Source: Cyclaneusma minus (taxonomy: Eukaryota; Ascomycota; Leotiomycetes; Marthamycetales; Marthamycetaceae). Taken from it: a stretch of DNA of 64,000 nucleotides. Each line of letters begins with the position of its first letter. Position 1 is the stretch's first letter. The notes beneath the pieces were generated by a model. The model worked only from the letters and a program-made list of their open reading frames with translations. It made no database searches and was not told the origin of the DNA. The position numbers and the translations under genes are program-made. Location: assembly GCA_037179335.1 (NCBI GenBank), contig JAKZHN010000044.1:1-64000 (forward strand), read 5' to 3'. Shown here one piece after another: positions 21,257 through 31,958 of the stretch.

Positions 21257-23551
21257 TCAAGTAAGCTTGGGCTTCAGCTTCTTCGTAGCGGCATCGTAGA
21301 TCGAGTTGGCCTTGACCAGCTCGATGAACTGTTTCTTGCCCGGCTGGTCGCTCTTGATGCGGCCTTGGAAGACCTTCATCAACTCGCTGATCGTAAGTCC
21401 GGCTGGTGGCAGAGCGGCCGTGACGTCGGCAGCGGTGATTGCCGGAGGTGCTGGATCAGATCTATTAGCATTCATGAAAACACATAGAAGGGCAAAGAAA
21501 CAGAGGAGCGGATGGAGCGAGAGAAGCATGGCGAAATGGTTTCGCTGCTGTTCTTCCCGTAAGAAATGGGTACGTACCTGGCTGCGCGGGGCTGCCCGCT
21601 CGGCTGTTGGCAGCACCTGGAGCGGCAGGGCTACCAGCCCTCGAACCGCCAATCCTCAACTTGATCTTCTTCTTTCCGCCAGCACCATCGGACATCTCGC
21701 CACCTGTAGCCTCACCGTCACTGGCACGGTTGGGAGTCGCAGAGCCGTCGTTCTGTCTGGAATGGTTGGCCGAGATTTTGACCGTTGAAGACTTGCGCGA
21801 GCCGTGTCCAGGAGCTAGCTGGCCGGAAGGAAGGGGAGTATTGTTGCGCGATCCAGAATCAGTAGCGGCCTTGGGGTTCTTCTTGTGCTTCTTACGACTC
21901 GACTCATTACCACTAGCTTCTGATGCCGAAAGACCGGGAGAGCCAGGACGCTTGAGGTGGTTGACTCCTTTTCCGGGGTGCTTGGAAGGGCGACCGGAGG
22001 GGGTATTGCCGCCTTTGGATGATGCACCGGGGGCCAGCTTGGAATCGGCCTTTCCTTTGGTCTTGGCTTCTTCATCCTTCTTCCCTTCCTCCTTCTTCTT
22101 CTCGGTGTCTGTGGAGTCATCATCGCTCTGTTTCCCGGTTAGCACTTGAATAAAAGACCGAGCAATGAGGCAGGAGGTCGCACAGATGAGCTCTCGTATG
22201 GATTGTCAGAATCATCACTGTCGTAGAGATAATTCTTCTCGCGTTTCTTCAACGCCTTCTTCACAGCTTTGCTCTTCAATCTCTCCTCCTCTCTCTGCTT
22301 CTCCTCCTCGGCCAGCTGCTGGTCGACCTCTTTTTCGTCAACATTTCCAAAAAAGTTTGCTCCCATCTGTTCTTTCTTAATTCGGTTCTCGACCTCTTTC
22401 TCTTCCTCATCCTTGATATCAGGGTCCAGGGTCATATGTTCCTCGTCGTCTGAAAAAAGGTTGTCATCCATATCAACGTCATCCACATCTGCTCGCTCAT
22501 TCTTGGCGGCCCCCTTGAAAGTCTCGCTCTCTCCCTTGACCCTGTAAAGTTGATTCATGGCTGGGTTTTGTTCTTTCTTCTTCTCCTCTGCCTTCATGGC
22601 CCAGCGAGACTCCTTGTTCTTCTGTGCCATCATGGCTTCGGCTTCCTCAATCGTAAGCGCCTTGAACAAGTTCTTTTGCGTGAACTTGTACCACTTCTCC
22701 AATGGTATCATTCTGTATCTTTCGCCCTCACGAACGAAGATGACATGCGTATGCGACAAGGCAGCCTCGTAATTTCCAACCCAGGTGTGCTTATTCTCGG
22801 CATCTTCCAGATGCCAGGGCAGAGCCTCCTCGTACCTTAGATCCGATGCCTTCTTGTCATCTTCGTTCTTGTCGAGTTTCTGGTTGTACCGACTCGTCTT
22901 CTCCTTCGTCCAGTTGGATGTCTTCTTCTTGGCTAACTGGTTGACGCTCGTGGGCGCAATCTGAGCAAGATCAGCGGCCTTTTGCGCTTCCTTCTCGAGC
23001 CTAGCTGCCTCTTGTAGTGCCTGATCTTTGTCGTCCAACTCTGCAGTGCCCGCTTCCTCTTCTTTCACAGCCTTTCCGGGCGGTGGTTGGCGAGGGTCGC
23101 GTCGATGTAGCGTAACAGGCCGAGTGAAATCGTTTTGATCTGTCGGATCCACGTTCTTGTTGGAACTGAATCGTGCGGCATGGTATCGCAAGCTTTCTCT
23201 GAGAGCCTTCTTGGTGGTGACCAACGGGAAGTCCATGTATTCTCCTGCGGGAACAGTCGTCCATCCACCTCTGCTGCGCGGGACCTCGTTGCTGATGACT
23301 GGTCGCGGGATTGATGGGTGTAGATTCACACCATTCACGGGCCGTGGGGCTGCTGGTCTGGCGGCGGACGCAGGCTGAAGGCCATTCGGTTTCGCGGCGC
23401 CTGTAGACTGTGAAGGAGGTGGTCGCTGGATAGGCTTCTTCCGGGCATGGAACGGGTCTGCTGGTTTGGGCCTTCGAATGAATCTGGGACGATCGGGGGC
23501 GCTTCCAGTTGGCGTGGGCGCATTGGAGCCGCCAGAGGGTGAGGCGCTCAT
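21257..23551 (-). CDS. tfg1: Transcription initiation factor IIF subunit alpha (RAP74/Tfg1)
   Basis: Three exons, complement(21,257-21,450, 21,578-22,127, 22,184-23,551), 703 aa. The N-terminal third holds the TFIIF alpha/beta dimerisation barrel: MDFPLVTTKKALRESLRYHA, later LPWHLEDAENKHTWVG and the strand pair HVIFVREGERYRMIPLEKWY. The middle is a charged, mostly disordered Lys/Glu/Ser region with acidic blocks around residues 360-400. The last exon encodes the C-terminal winged helix (TAADVTAALPPAGLTISELM, then KKQFIELVKANSIYD) that binds the Pol II CTD phosphatase in other species. Intron 2 uses donor GTACGT and acceptor ATCCAG, the only choice keeping PAQP-APPAIT in frame; a closer ATAG would break it. 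Role: general transcription by RNA polymerase II in the nucleus. Length is normal for filamentous fungi. Confidence 0.95.
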
Positions 23552-25003
23552 GATTGAAGGAGCTGGCGAGATGGGTGCGCAAAACCGAGAGGCGCCAGCT
23601 GAGGTTGGTGGCCTATCTGGCGATCATGCTAGGGATTTGGAATTCGAGGCAGTCGCCCAGAGTGCAGAGACAATTGCGCCAGGTCTTGGAGATGGCGGGT
23701 GCAGTCTAATCCAAGGCGCCGCGGTATGGTTGGAGCTGGAGAGATTGAAGGCGGCAGTCGACATGTGTTGTGGTTGTGACGCACGCGATTCTTTGTCCAG
23801 CCTTAGCGCCGACTTCCCAGCGGGCTTGGCGGCACGTGACGTTGCCGAAAGCGAAGGCGCAGCACGGCGAAGATCGTCTTCATGTTGTACCATTGATGGA
23901 GCCAACATGAAGGCAATCATCAGAGGCAGGTGGATTATATTTAGAACATGAACTATTTGAGATTTTAGAACCAATACATGTGTAAAGGCTTGATGCAAAA
24001 GCCTGGGCGAAGCCGAGAATTTAACAAATCAGCTTTAGCTGCTGCAAAGTTAAATGCCTCCAGGCCACGTACAGTACCCCGCCTGTGCCGACTTCCTGCG
24101 CTGACTTCCTGCGCTGACTTCCTGCGCTATATCCTTCCTTCCTCCCCGAAGACCAGTTCAGCACTGCGGCTGATTGAAGCCATCACCGGTACTGCCCTCG
24201 TTCAACGGCAAGAAGGCGAGAATCCTCTGCAGATCAATTCAAGACGGAGAGACTGCCTCAAAAGCAGACCACATGCGCTCTTCTACCTTGGATTCAGAGG
24301 TTTTCTGCGTCCCATCACGCACCAGCTTGCAACAGCGTCCTCAGTCAAGTCAACCAGCCATGCAGTGGGAGCTGCAGAGATCCTGAGAATCAGTCTCACT
24401 CTCTGTGCTTCAATACTGCTAGTAACTGTCAGACTGTGCCTGAGCTATGTTTGCCAAGCCCACTCATCAAGTTTGGGTGAAAAATTCTCTTCTTCAAACG
24501 GTTCATGTTCGCTCCTCACTCGAAGAAATCCGCCTTCCCACCCACCTTCTTCAATTTACGCCAACTTTCGTCCCTCAATCTCCTCCTCCTCCTCCTTCCC
24601 CAACCATGTTCCTGCTCCCATTTCATGTCAGGGAACGACAGTCAAGACGAGCTCCCTAGCGCCTTCCCATATACACCCGGATCCTTCTTCCTTTACGTGC
24701 TCTTCATGCCCTCCCGCACCTGCTCAACGACGGACCGTCGTATGTTAGCAGAATGCCGGGGTGAGCGCACAAGAATTGTCACCACGAGCTTGGGCCCGGT
24801 CGAAGACGACAATGGGCCATTGTGAATGGTGAACAATGGCCTCCGCCCATTGCGATTGTCCGAAGCGAGCCCCTTGGTGCTGGGTCGCACTTGCGGGCGA
24901 AAGGGGACGTTGATTCACGATTTGCGTTACACCGACCCTGAGCCAATCAGAGCGGCCTGCCCGTCGACTGACGAGTGACGACTTCCCATCTTCATTGTCA
25001 CAA
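23552..25003. other. Long intergenic region
   Basis: Starts with the TFIIF alpha promoter. No gene is supported: the longest frame (23,978-24,748) is Ser/Pro low-complexity without a recognisable domain. A triplicated 15-bp unit (GACTTCCTGCGCT core) lies at 24,090-24,130. A 21-nt motif at 24,768-24,788 recurs at 47,902-47,922. Confidence 0.55.
24768..24788 (+). repeat. Dispersed 21-nt motif, copy 1
   Basis: CACAAGAATTGTCACCACGAG; the copy at 47,902-47,922 differs by one base (A/G). A partial match (ATTGTCACAACGAGG) starts the nearby minisatellite at about 25,000. Confidence 0.6.
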
Positions 25004-25256
25004 CGAGGCAGTTGGACTTGGATGGGCGGCGGCGGCGGGGAGCACCTGCGCAATCATCGCCACAAGGCAATTGGACTTGGATAGGCGGCGGCGGGAAGCA
25101 CCTGCGCAATCATCGCCACAAGGCAGTTGGACTTGGATGGGCGACGGCGGCGGGGAGCACCTGCCACCGCGAGCATCACCCCTCGGCAGTTGGACTTGGA
25201 TGGGCGACGGCGGCGGGGAGCACCTGCCACCGCGAGCATCACCCCTCGGCAGTCGC
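25004..25256. repeat. About 60-bp GC-rich minisatellite, 4 copies
   Basis: Four tandem units share the core GGCAGTTGGACTTGGATGGG, followed by a GGCGGCGGC run and GGGAGCACCTG. The first two end CGCAATCATCGCCACAA; the last two end CCACCGCGAGCATCACCCCT, so the array has two subtypes. It stays open on both strands, which creates long but meaningless frames. Confidence 0.9.
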
Positions 25257-25487
25257 CCACGTTGCCAGGACGCTGCTGTAGTAGGGAGTCAACCGAATAC
25301 GGGCGACGTCCATAGCAGAAGGAGTCACAGGAGCGAGATTGGTTGCTGGACAGCAACAAGGCGCCTACTTAAACACCATCTCCCACCGCCAGACTTCTTC
25401 TCCTCTTCTCTCTTCACTGACTCTGGTACTCAATTGATACTTGAGCTTTCACTTTTGGTTAGTTCGACTTGCCCTTCCAATCTTCCG

Positions 25488-25940
25488 CTCCACTTGGGTG
25501 GTGAGGACTTCGACAACCGCCTCGTCAATCACTTCGTCAACGAGTTCAAGCGCAAGCACAAGAAGAAACTCTCCAACAACGCCCGTGCCCTCCGCCGTCT
25601 CCCAGACCTTTATTGAGATCGACTCGCTCTTCGAGGGTATTCGACTTCTACACCTCTATTACCCGTGCTCGTTTTAAGGAGCTTTGCCAGGACCTCTTCC
25701 GCTCCACTCTCGGCCCCGTCGACAGCGTTCTCAAGAACGCCAAGATTGACAAGTCCCAAGTCTACAAGATCGTCCTTCCACCCGTATCTCCCGCATCCAA
25801 AAGCTCATTACCGACTACTTCAACGGCAAGAAGCCCAACAAGTCCATCAACCCTGACAAGGCTGTTGCCTACGGTGCTGCCGTCCAAGCTGCCATTCTCT
25901 CTGTTGACACATCCTTCAAATCCACCAACGAGATCCTCTC
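25488..25940 (+). pseudogene. hsp70 (Ssa/BiP superfamily) relic, partial
   Basis: Reads as the central part of a cytosolic-type Hsp70 from HLGGEDFDNRLVNHFVNEFK to NEIL. There is a deletion of about 44 bp after ALRRL, removing the RTACERAKRTLSS segment. A +1 insertion follows SLFEGI, and a deletion with frameshift falls at the IVLVGGSTRI loop. Intact pieces include QTFIEIDSLFEGI, FYTSITRARFKELCQDLFRS and PNKSINPDKAVAYGAAVQAA. There is no intron, no 5' nucleotide-binding half, and nothing after NEIL, so it cannot make a chaperone. It is not visibly RIPed. It ends about 15 bp before the start codon of the next gene. Confidence 0.85.
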
Positions 25941-25953
25941 CACTATCATCATC

Positions 25954-28698
25954 ATGAGTTCTGCCACGGAACCCTCCATCCCTGGTGGACCCGGTGGTAT
26001 GATGCCCGATGCGGCGATGGTAGGTGTCGGTTTTGCACACCTCGGCGAATCAATGCAAACGACCTGCATCCTCTCGGCCGTGATGATTGCATGGTTTCTG
26101 CTCTTCAGCTGGGAGATGCCAGAGACGTAGTAAGTCCCTATGTTTGCCATGCCTATGTATAGCAGATGCTAACCAAACTTGCACAGCCGTCCGAAGACCT
26201 TCCCAGGGATGGTTCCCGAACGCCAACGATTTGCGTCTGTGTTTCCGAGCTTTTTCCGGTTTTCGGATCGCGGGCTCATCGATAAATGCGGCCTCGACAA
26301 CTACCTTGTATTGCGTTACGTGGTAGTGATTCTGCAACTCTTCTCGCCCATGTGGCTGATCAATACGCCAGTTCTCATACCCCTGTACCTGATTGGGGGC
26401 AAAGGGTGGAACGTCGAGGCGAACTCGGATTCTCTCACGCCATATCCAAATGGCCTTTGGACACTGGACATAAACAATATTCGTGACCCGAAACGGTATT
26501 GGTGCAGTCTGGTTATTGCGATTCTCAATTATGCATGGTTTTGCTATGTTGCCCGCCGCGAGCTGAAATTCCACAAGAAGATTCGATATGAATTTCTCAC
26601 CTCGCCCGAAAATCGTTTGCGGCCTTCGGTTTCCACCGTTTTGATCAGTGGACTTGCGACCGAACAGCGAAACGTCCGAGCCCTAGAAAAGCTGTTTCAT
26701 GGCTTCAAAATCAAACACATTACAATCAACCGACATTGCAAACCACTTTCCGCCAAGATCGCTCATCGTGATGCAGTTCACTTTAGACTGGAGCAGGCAG
26801 AAACGGCGCTCATCAAGCGCTGTTGGGGCGTAAAGATGCGGAAGGACACCGTCAACCTGACACGGTCCGAATCGGAGGAGTACGCTTCGAGGGCAGATGC
26901 TGAGGCGATCCGACGGTACCTCCACCACGGTATTCAGCGTCCGGATGGTCGTGATCCGAATTTCGAAGTTTCGGGCAATCAAGGTACGAATCCTCAATTC
27001 CAGGATGCAGGTCAAGGCTAACCAGGTTCAGGTCTCGAATTTTGCGACAAGTTCTGGAAGGAGAATGACAAATCCGGTGGTGCTCCCTTTCCCGCCTGGA
27101 AATGGTGGATCAAGCGTTACCAGCGTCCCCACCACAGAGATCCCAAATTCTCGTGGCTGCACGGCTGGTTCACTGGCATGCCGGGCTTCGGCATAGAGAA
27201 AGACACGATTTTTTGGTGTCGCACAGAGCTTGCACGTCTCAACTTCGAGATCCGCCAGGAGCAAGCCGACCCGGAAGCATATACTCCAATAAACTCGGCC
27301 TTCATCCAGTTCGAGGACCCGGCCACCGCTCATATGGCGGCTAGAAGTCGCCGGGTACGCGCTTCCCAGGTTGAAATTGCGCCAGCCAATGTCGTTTGGG
27401 GGAACCTGGGCCTCGAAAAGTGGCAGCAATGGGGCCGATCAATTGCGACAGACGCCCTCGTTGGCCTCGGAATCGTGATTTGGTCCGTTTTTTTCGCGTG
27501 GAGCCAAAGGACGGACTTGTTCTGGGGGGGGCACCGCCCCGCGCACGTACCAGCATGGTTCCCGGCCTTTGGAATACAGGTCGTCAATATGTGGGTGCCC
27601 AGGATCCTTTCGTGGCTTGCAAGATTGGCCGGAGCAACTTCGAAAGTTGAGCAGCAACATCGAGTTCAGTGGCGATACCTTCTTTTTCTCTTTGTGAACG
27701 CCTTTCTTGTCGCTTCCTTCGGCGACATGGCGCTTCGGGATCTTGTCGTTCTTTACCACCAGCCATCGCTTGTCGCCAATCATTTTTCCGCCCAAGCCCC
27801 GAATTGGGCGGTTTTTTTCATGGCGTACCTGTGGCTGCAAGGCATGTCGATGAGCTCGACAACCTTGGCTCAACTGTCGACAATGTTCATCCAAATTTTC
27901 GTGGGCCCGATCATAGACCGCACGCCACGACTAGAGCACAAACGACGCTTTACCCTATCAAGCATTGCTTTTGGTCCGACCCTAGCCAATTATACCAGCT
28001 TTGCTTGCATTGTCCTGATCTTCTCCGTCAGCTCTCCGCTCATTTTGAGCTTTGGCCTGGTCGTCTTCGGGGTTTTGTACCTTTCACAAAGGTACAATCT
28101 TATGTACGTCATCAAGACGCAAAACGATACCGGCGGACGTCTGTATCCGACTGCCATTCACCAGCTGTTCATCGGGATATATTTGCAGCAAGGTTTGCTT
28201 GTTTGTGAATTTATCGCAACAAACAGCCACGCACAGTTATCGGTCATGGTTTGCGTCTTCGTTCTGACGCTCGCCTACCACTGCTATTTGCAGCATACCT
28301 TCCGACCTCTGCAGGAGTTCACCTGCAACGCATTGGAAGACAACACCGTGGCACGGGACTGTGAGCGCCAACATGCCGAGCAAGGACCTCATCCATATGT
28401 GTTCGGGGATTTCCTTGGACCGGGCGTAAAGGAGGTCTGGCTTGAGGAGCTGACAGAAGAGCACCGAAACCAATCGTCAAAGCAGGCATATGAGCACCCG
28501 GCATTTCGCAATCGTGCTCCGATCGTCTGGATTCCCCATGATGTCATGGGCGTTAGCGAGAATGAAAAGTGGCGGACATGGCAGTACACCGGCCACATCG
28601 GTATCATTGATGGGTGGGCAATGCTGAATTCCGACAATCGAGTGCAGGTTTCGGGGCACCCCCCAGGCAGGAGAGTAGAGGACAACATCAAGCTGTGA
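25954..28698 (+). CDS. CSC1/OSCA/TMEM63-type cation channel (DUF221, RSN1 family)
   Basis: Three exons, 25,954-26,129, 26,187-26,983, 27,032-28,698, 879 aa. Intron 1 has GTAAGT, GCTAAC and CACAG signals and joins EMPET-YRPKTFPG. Intron 2 (48 nt, GTACGA...TTCAG) joins SGNQ-GLEFCDKFW; a 42-nt version using an earlier AG is also in frame. Architecture matches the family: N-terminal helices (CILSAVMIAWFLLFSW; YVVVILQLFSPMWLINTPVL; YWCSLVIAILNYAWFCYVA), a cytosolic RNA-recognition-like domain beginning STVLISGLATEQRNVRALEK, then FIQFEDPATAHMAA and the conserved VEIAPANVVWGNL lead-in to about eight membrane helices. The family includes osmosensitive, calcium-permeable channels in plasma or internal membranes. 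The promoter side is unusual: an hsp70 relic ends 15 bp upstream of the ATG. No stop or frameshift is seen. Confidence 0.9.
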
Positions 28699-29060
28699 GC
28701 AGTCCGATGGTGCACGGCGGATGGCTTCTTCTTTTGTTATGCTTTCCTGTTTCGCTAGACCACGGACATCCGCTGGGTATGGGCACGCTCTGGAATCAGA
28801 TGCCGGTGGCCTTTTCTTTCTTTTTTTGCGCTTTGTTGTATTGGTAGACCGCGGACACGATTGATGGGGATTCGCTGGGTTTCGGCAGACTCTGGAGACC
28901 TGACGGGAATGTGACTCGAGTCTTGCTGGCTTCATGTCTTCTTGCATTGTGGTGACACTGTTATTTGAGTGATAAAGTGACAAGCATGAAGCAACTGCTT
29001 CGTTCACATTAATCAAGAACATTCACAGTAATCAGGTATATTCGCCCGCCGCGCCTACAG
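28699..29060. other. Convergent intergenic region
   Basis: 3' flanks of the CSC1-like and coiled-coil genes. Contains a short T/C-rich run (CTTTTCTTTCTTTTTTTGCG) at about 28,811-28,830. No gene seen. Confidence 0.6.
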
Positions 29061-29089
29061 TCATCTCTTCCCAGTCAACCCACGTTGCG
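29046..29089. repeat. 44-bp direct duplication, terminal copy
   Basis: Matches 29,321-29,364 at 41 of 44 positions. It contains the stop codon of the coiled-coil gene and supplies its last ten residues in another frame. Confidence 0.9.
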
Positions 29090-31958
29090 GTACACTTTCC
29101 CCTGCCGGTGCCTTAGTTGGATCAACCATCTCCGCAAGCTTATTCTTCGGCTTACGGCCCCTAGTTTCCAGCTTCGCGCCTGGAACCGACTGAGCAATCT
29201 TTTTCCAGTATGCCGCGTCCTCCTTCAGCTTCTTGTTCTCCTCCTTCATCGCCTTCATCTTCTTGCGTTGGTTGATCGAAGCGCGCTTTGATTCCGCTTC
29301 TACCTTCTTCATCTTTTCTACCGCCGCGCCTACAGTCATCTTTTCCCAGTCAATCCATGTTGCGTTGTCGGCCTCATCGCCAATGCGGTTGTGGAGGATG
29401 ACTAGCAGCATCTGCTTCGCAAACAACTCGTCATTTTGGATCCTGTTGCAGAGGTTGTTGACCATTGTTTGCATTTGCGGGTCAATCCCGCGGCCGCTCA
29501 TTTGTTCATGGAGCTGCTGGAGGAGGTTGGCGTACGAGTTGGGAAAATCGAGATTGTCCTCGGCTTCAGCGAGTCGATCGGTAATGGAGTTGATATTGGG
29601 ATTGTTCGATGACTTCGCCACAACCAAGAATGTAGCAAAGAGATGCTTCATCGCATATTGTGTGCTGTTTGAGAAGGGACTGATGTTACCAAAGACGCTG
29701 ATGCGCTCATCTTTGAGCGGTAGGAGATTGATCATACGAAGGTTTGCTGGTTGCTGGTTCATTACTTGGGGTCGCGCGTCAACGTCAATCGGAACATCGC
29801 AGCTGGCGCCGGGCTGGTGAGCTGCATCTGGAGATTGATGTCCCAGTGCACTTGGAGGAGCGACGAAGCCACCAGGCATGTGTTGATGCAGCAATGATGC
29901 CTGGAGCAAGGGCGTTGGGGGTCTGGCGTGTGCGGCTGCCAACGATTGCTCAGTGTTCATGTGTTCTGGGAAGTTCTGCTGCGAAGGGTATTGCGATGGC
30001 ATGTAACTTGGTGGAGGGCCCATCGGAGATCCAGAGCTCATGTAGGAGGTGTGGTAGGAATTCGGCGCGCTCGCCATCATTGTAGGTGGGTACTGCGTGG
30101 GGGCGGGATGAATTTGGTGTGCAGCTTGTGGGAAGGCTGGTTGGATTGGTTGATGTGTCATACCAGCGAAACTGCCAATTTGGCGACGAGCAGCGAATGC
30201 TACCAGATTCGCTCTGCTGAGAGATTTGACGCCAGTCTTTGGTTTGTATGAGCGCGTCGTCGGTGCTGCCTGCTTCTGATTGTTGTTTGGCCGAATTCTC
30301 TTTGTCGCGGGTTGTTGTGTGGGGCACTCCTCATGGCTGGCTTTTCTCTTTGATTGCCCCGCGCCGTCCCCTGCTCCGATCGAAACAGTCTGGCTGTCGT
30401 TCGTCAGGCTGTCTTTCGGGGTCATCGGCTCGTCCTCGCTGTTGCCCGTAGTTGGGGAGTCCGTAATGTCCATCTGAGGCATCTGAGGCAGCTCACCATC
30501 ATGAGTGGATTGGTTCATGAACATCTCGTATTCGTTGAAACCGGCCTCCATCATCGCCTCGAAGTCGAATTTGTCTGGGTTGTGTTCGTTGCTGATACCC
30601 TCTGTGCCATGCGTGAGTCCCACCGAAACAGTTTGTTGATAACTGATCGGGTCAAGCTTTTGGGTCGCTGGCCACTGCTCGGCGTAGGAGATGTTGTTGT
30701 TGTTCATGTAATCTTGGTCATCGACACCCTCTGTGCCATGTGCGTCTCCCGCCAAAACAGTGTGTTGATCATTGGTTGGGCCGCAATTCTGGGTCACTGA
30801 CCACTGCTCGGCGTAGGAGACATTGTTATTGTTGTGGTTATTCATGTTGCCTTGGTTATCGGCACAATCTGCGGCCGGGGTTGTCAACGAACTGCCAGCT
30901 CCAGAGTCAGGTGGCTCGTCAAAGAGTGAGTCCATGTCGCAGCCATCAAGAGCAGTAGACGGAGAGCAGGATGACAATCGCGCAGAAGCATATCTCTCCT
31001 CCCCATCTTCAATCGCAGCTGCGTCAGCCACTGTGGCTTCTGTATCGATGTCTTGCGTCTGCTGGTCAGACCTTTCAGGTAGGTCCGGTTGATGTTGAGG
31101 GATGGGAGAAGGACGAGGTGCTGGAGAATACTCGGCTGTAGATGTATTTCCCAGTTGGTGTTGGGAGATGGAAGAAGGTCGAGGTGGTGCAGAAGAATTG
31201 GCCGCAGGCATATTTTCCAGTTGGTGTTGGGAGATGGAAGAAGGTCGAGGTGGTGCAGAAGAATTGGCCGCAGGCATATTTTCCAGCTGGGAGAGGTTTT
31301 GAGCTGGCTCTCTAAGGTCGCCTCGTTCGGCGCGCGATTCCATGCCGGTGAGTATGCTCCGACGTTCCACGCTGCTGAAGCTGTCACTGATTTTCGCAGC
31401 GATGCTCATATCCTCTCGAGTCAAATGGCCTTGTACAGTTTCCCTGTCGACATCGACCTTCTTTCCGCCAGCAAATCCCTGGCAAGGGTCAGCGTCATGC
31501 TCGATGGAATCCCGAGCAAGACTCACCGCTCGCTCGGCAGGTCCTCCTTTCGCGGCAGAAGGATGTGCAACAATAGGACGCTCCAACTGTCTCTTGCCGG
31601 CCAGCTTCTGTTTCCGCGCCAGCTTCTCCGCTTGCCAGGCCGCGTACCACTGTGTCTGGGTATCATCATCCTCAAAATCGCCGCCAAAGAATTCGTCTTG
31701 CCACTCTTGTATCAGGTCTTCACGGGTCTGTGAACGCCATGGTGTGTATGGCCGAATGATGGTTGTGGACTGTGTCTCGGGGTGCAGTGTAAGCCCTTGA
31801 TTTGTCTGGGACCGAGAGCCCTTGGGCGTCTGAGAAGCATAATTACCTTCTCCACAGTCCTCCATTGTGGATATCGGTGCAGCAACACTGGCTTGAGGCA
31901 GGTCTACAGATGTTGAAATATTCGCACGGGTGCGAGACGTGGGGAAGTCGATTTGCAC
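29061..31958 (-). CDS. Uncharacterised coiled-coil protein with 22-residue repeats
   Basis: Single open frame of 965 codons. Residues 226-246, 247-268 and 269-290 are tandem repeats of an ENMPAANSSAPPRPSSISQ type; the first two are near-identical, the third diverged. The centre is rich in Asn, Gln, Ser, Pro and Met, with repeated NNNNxSYAEQW-type blocks around 380-430. About 875-925 is a strong Lys/Glu coiled coil (KKMKAMKEENKKLKEDAAYW), followed by RGRKPKNK, which resembles an AT hook. A folded-looking, more conserved part (LLPLKDERISVFGNISPFSN and IGDEADNATWIDWEKMTVGA) lies just before the coil. This suggests a nuclear regulatory protein, but I do not recognise a family. The C terminus is altered by a local 44-bp duplication. 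An upstream exon cannot be excluded. Confidence 0.75.
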   Translation of the reverse strand: MQIDFPTSRTRANISTSVDLPQASVAAPISTMEDCGEGNYASQTPKGSRSQTNQGLTLHPETQSTTIIRPYTPWRSQTREDLIQEWQDEFFGGDFEDDDTQTQWYAAWQAEKLARKQKLAGKRQLERPIVAHPSAAKGGPAERAVSLARDSIEHDADPCQGFAGGKKVDVDRETVQGHLTREDMSIAAKISDSFSSVERRSILTGMESRAERGDLREPAQNLSQLENMPAANSSAPPRPSSISQHQLENMPAANSSAPPRPSSISQHQLGNTSTAEYSPAPRPSPIPQHQPDLPERSDQQTQDIDTEATVADAAAIEDGEERYASARLSSCSPSTALDGCDMDSLFDEPPDSGAGSSLTTPAADCADNQGNMNNHNNNNVSYAEQWSVTQNCGPTNDQHTVLAGDAHGTEGVDDQDYMNNNNISYAEQWPATQKLDPISYQQTVSVGLTHGTEGISNEHNPDKFDFEAMMEAGFNEYEMFMNQSTHDGELPQMPQMDITDSPTTGNSEDEPMTPKDSLTNDSQTVSIGAGDGAGQSKRKASHEECPTQQPATKRIRPNNNQKQAAPTTRSYKPKTGVKSLSRANLVAFAARRQIGSFAGMTHQPIQPAFPQAAHQIHPAPTQYPPTMMASAPNSYHTSYMSSGSPMGPPPSYMPSQYPSQQNFPEHMNTEQSLAAAHARPPTPLLQASLLHQHMPGGFVAPPSALGHQSPDAAHQPGASCDVPIDVDARPQVMNQQPANLRMINLLPLKDERISVFGNISPFSNSTQYAMKHLFATFLVVAKSSNNPNINSITDRLAEAEDNLDFPNSYANLLQQLHEQMSGRGIDPQMQTMVNNLCNRIQNDELFAKQMLLVILHNRIGDEADNATWIDWEKMTVGAAVEKMKKVEAESKRASINQRKKMKAMKEENKKLKEDAAYWKKIAQSVPGAKLETRGRKPKNKLAEMVDPTKAPAGESVPQRGLTGKR
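31089..31286. repeat. 66-bp tandem repeat within the coiled-coil gene
   Basis: 31,155-31,220 and 31,221-31,286 are identical 66-bp units; 31,089-31,154 is a diverged third. They encode 22-residue protein repeats in frame, so copy number could vary without breaking the gene. Confidence 0.9.

Noticed and set aside
21306..22149. Long plus-strand frames across TFIIF alpha
   Set aside because: Antisense shadows of a confidently assigned gene.
23978..24748. 256-codon plus-strand frame
   Set aside because: Ser/Pro-rich with no recognisable fold; three overlapping frames of similar length coexist.
24975..25616. 213-codon plus-strand frame
   Set aside because: An accidental fusion of the minisatellite with the start of the hsp70 relic in one frame.
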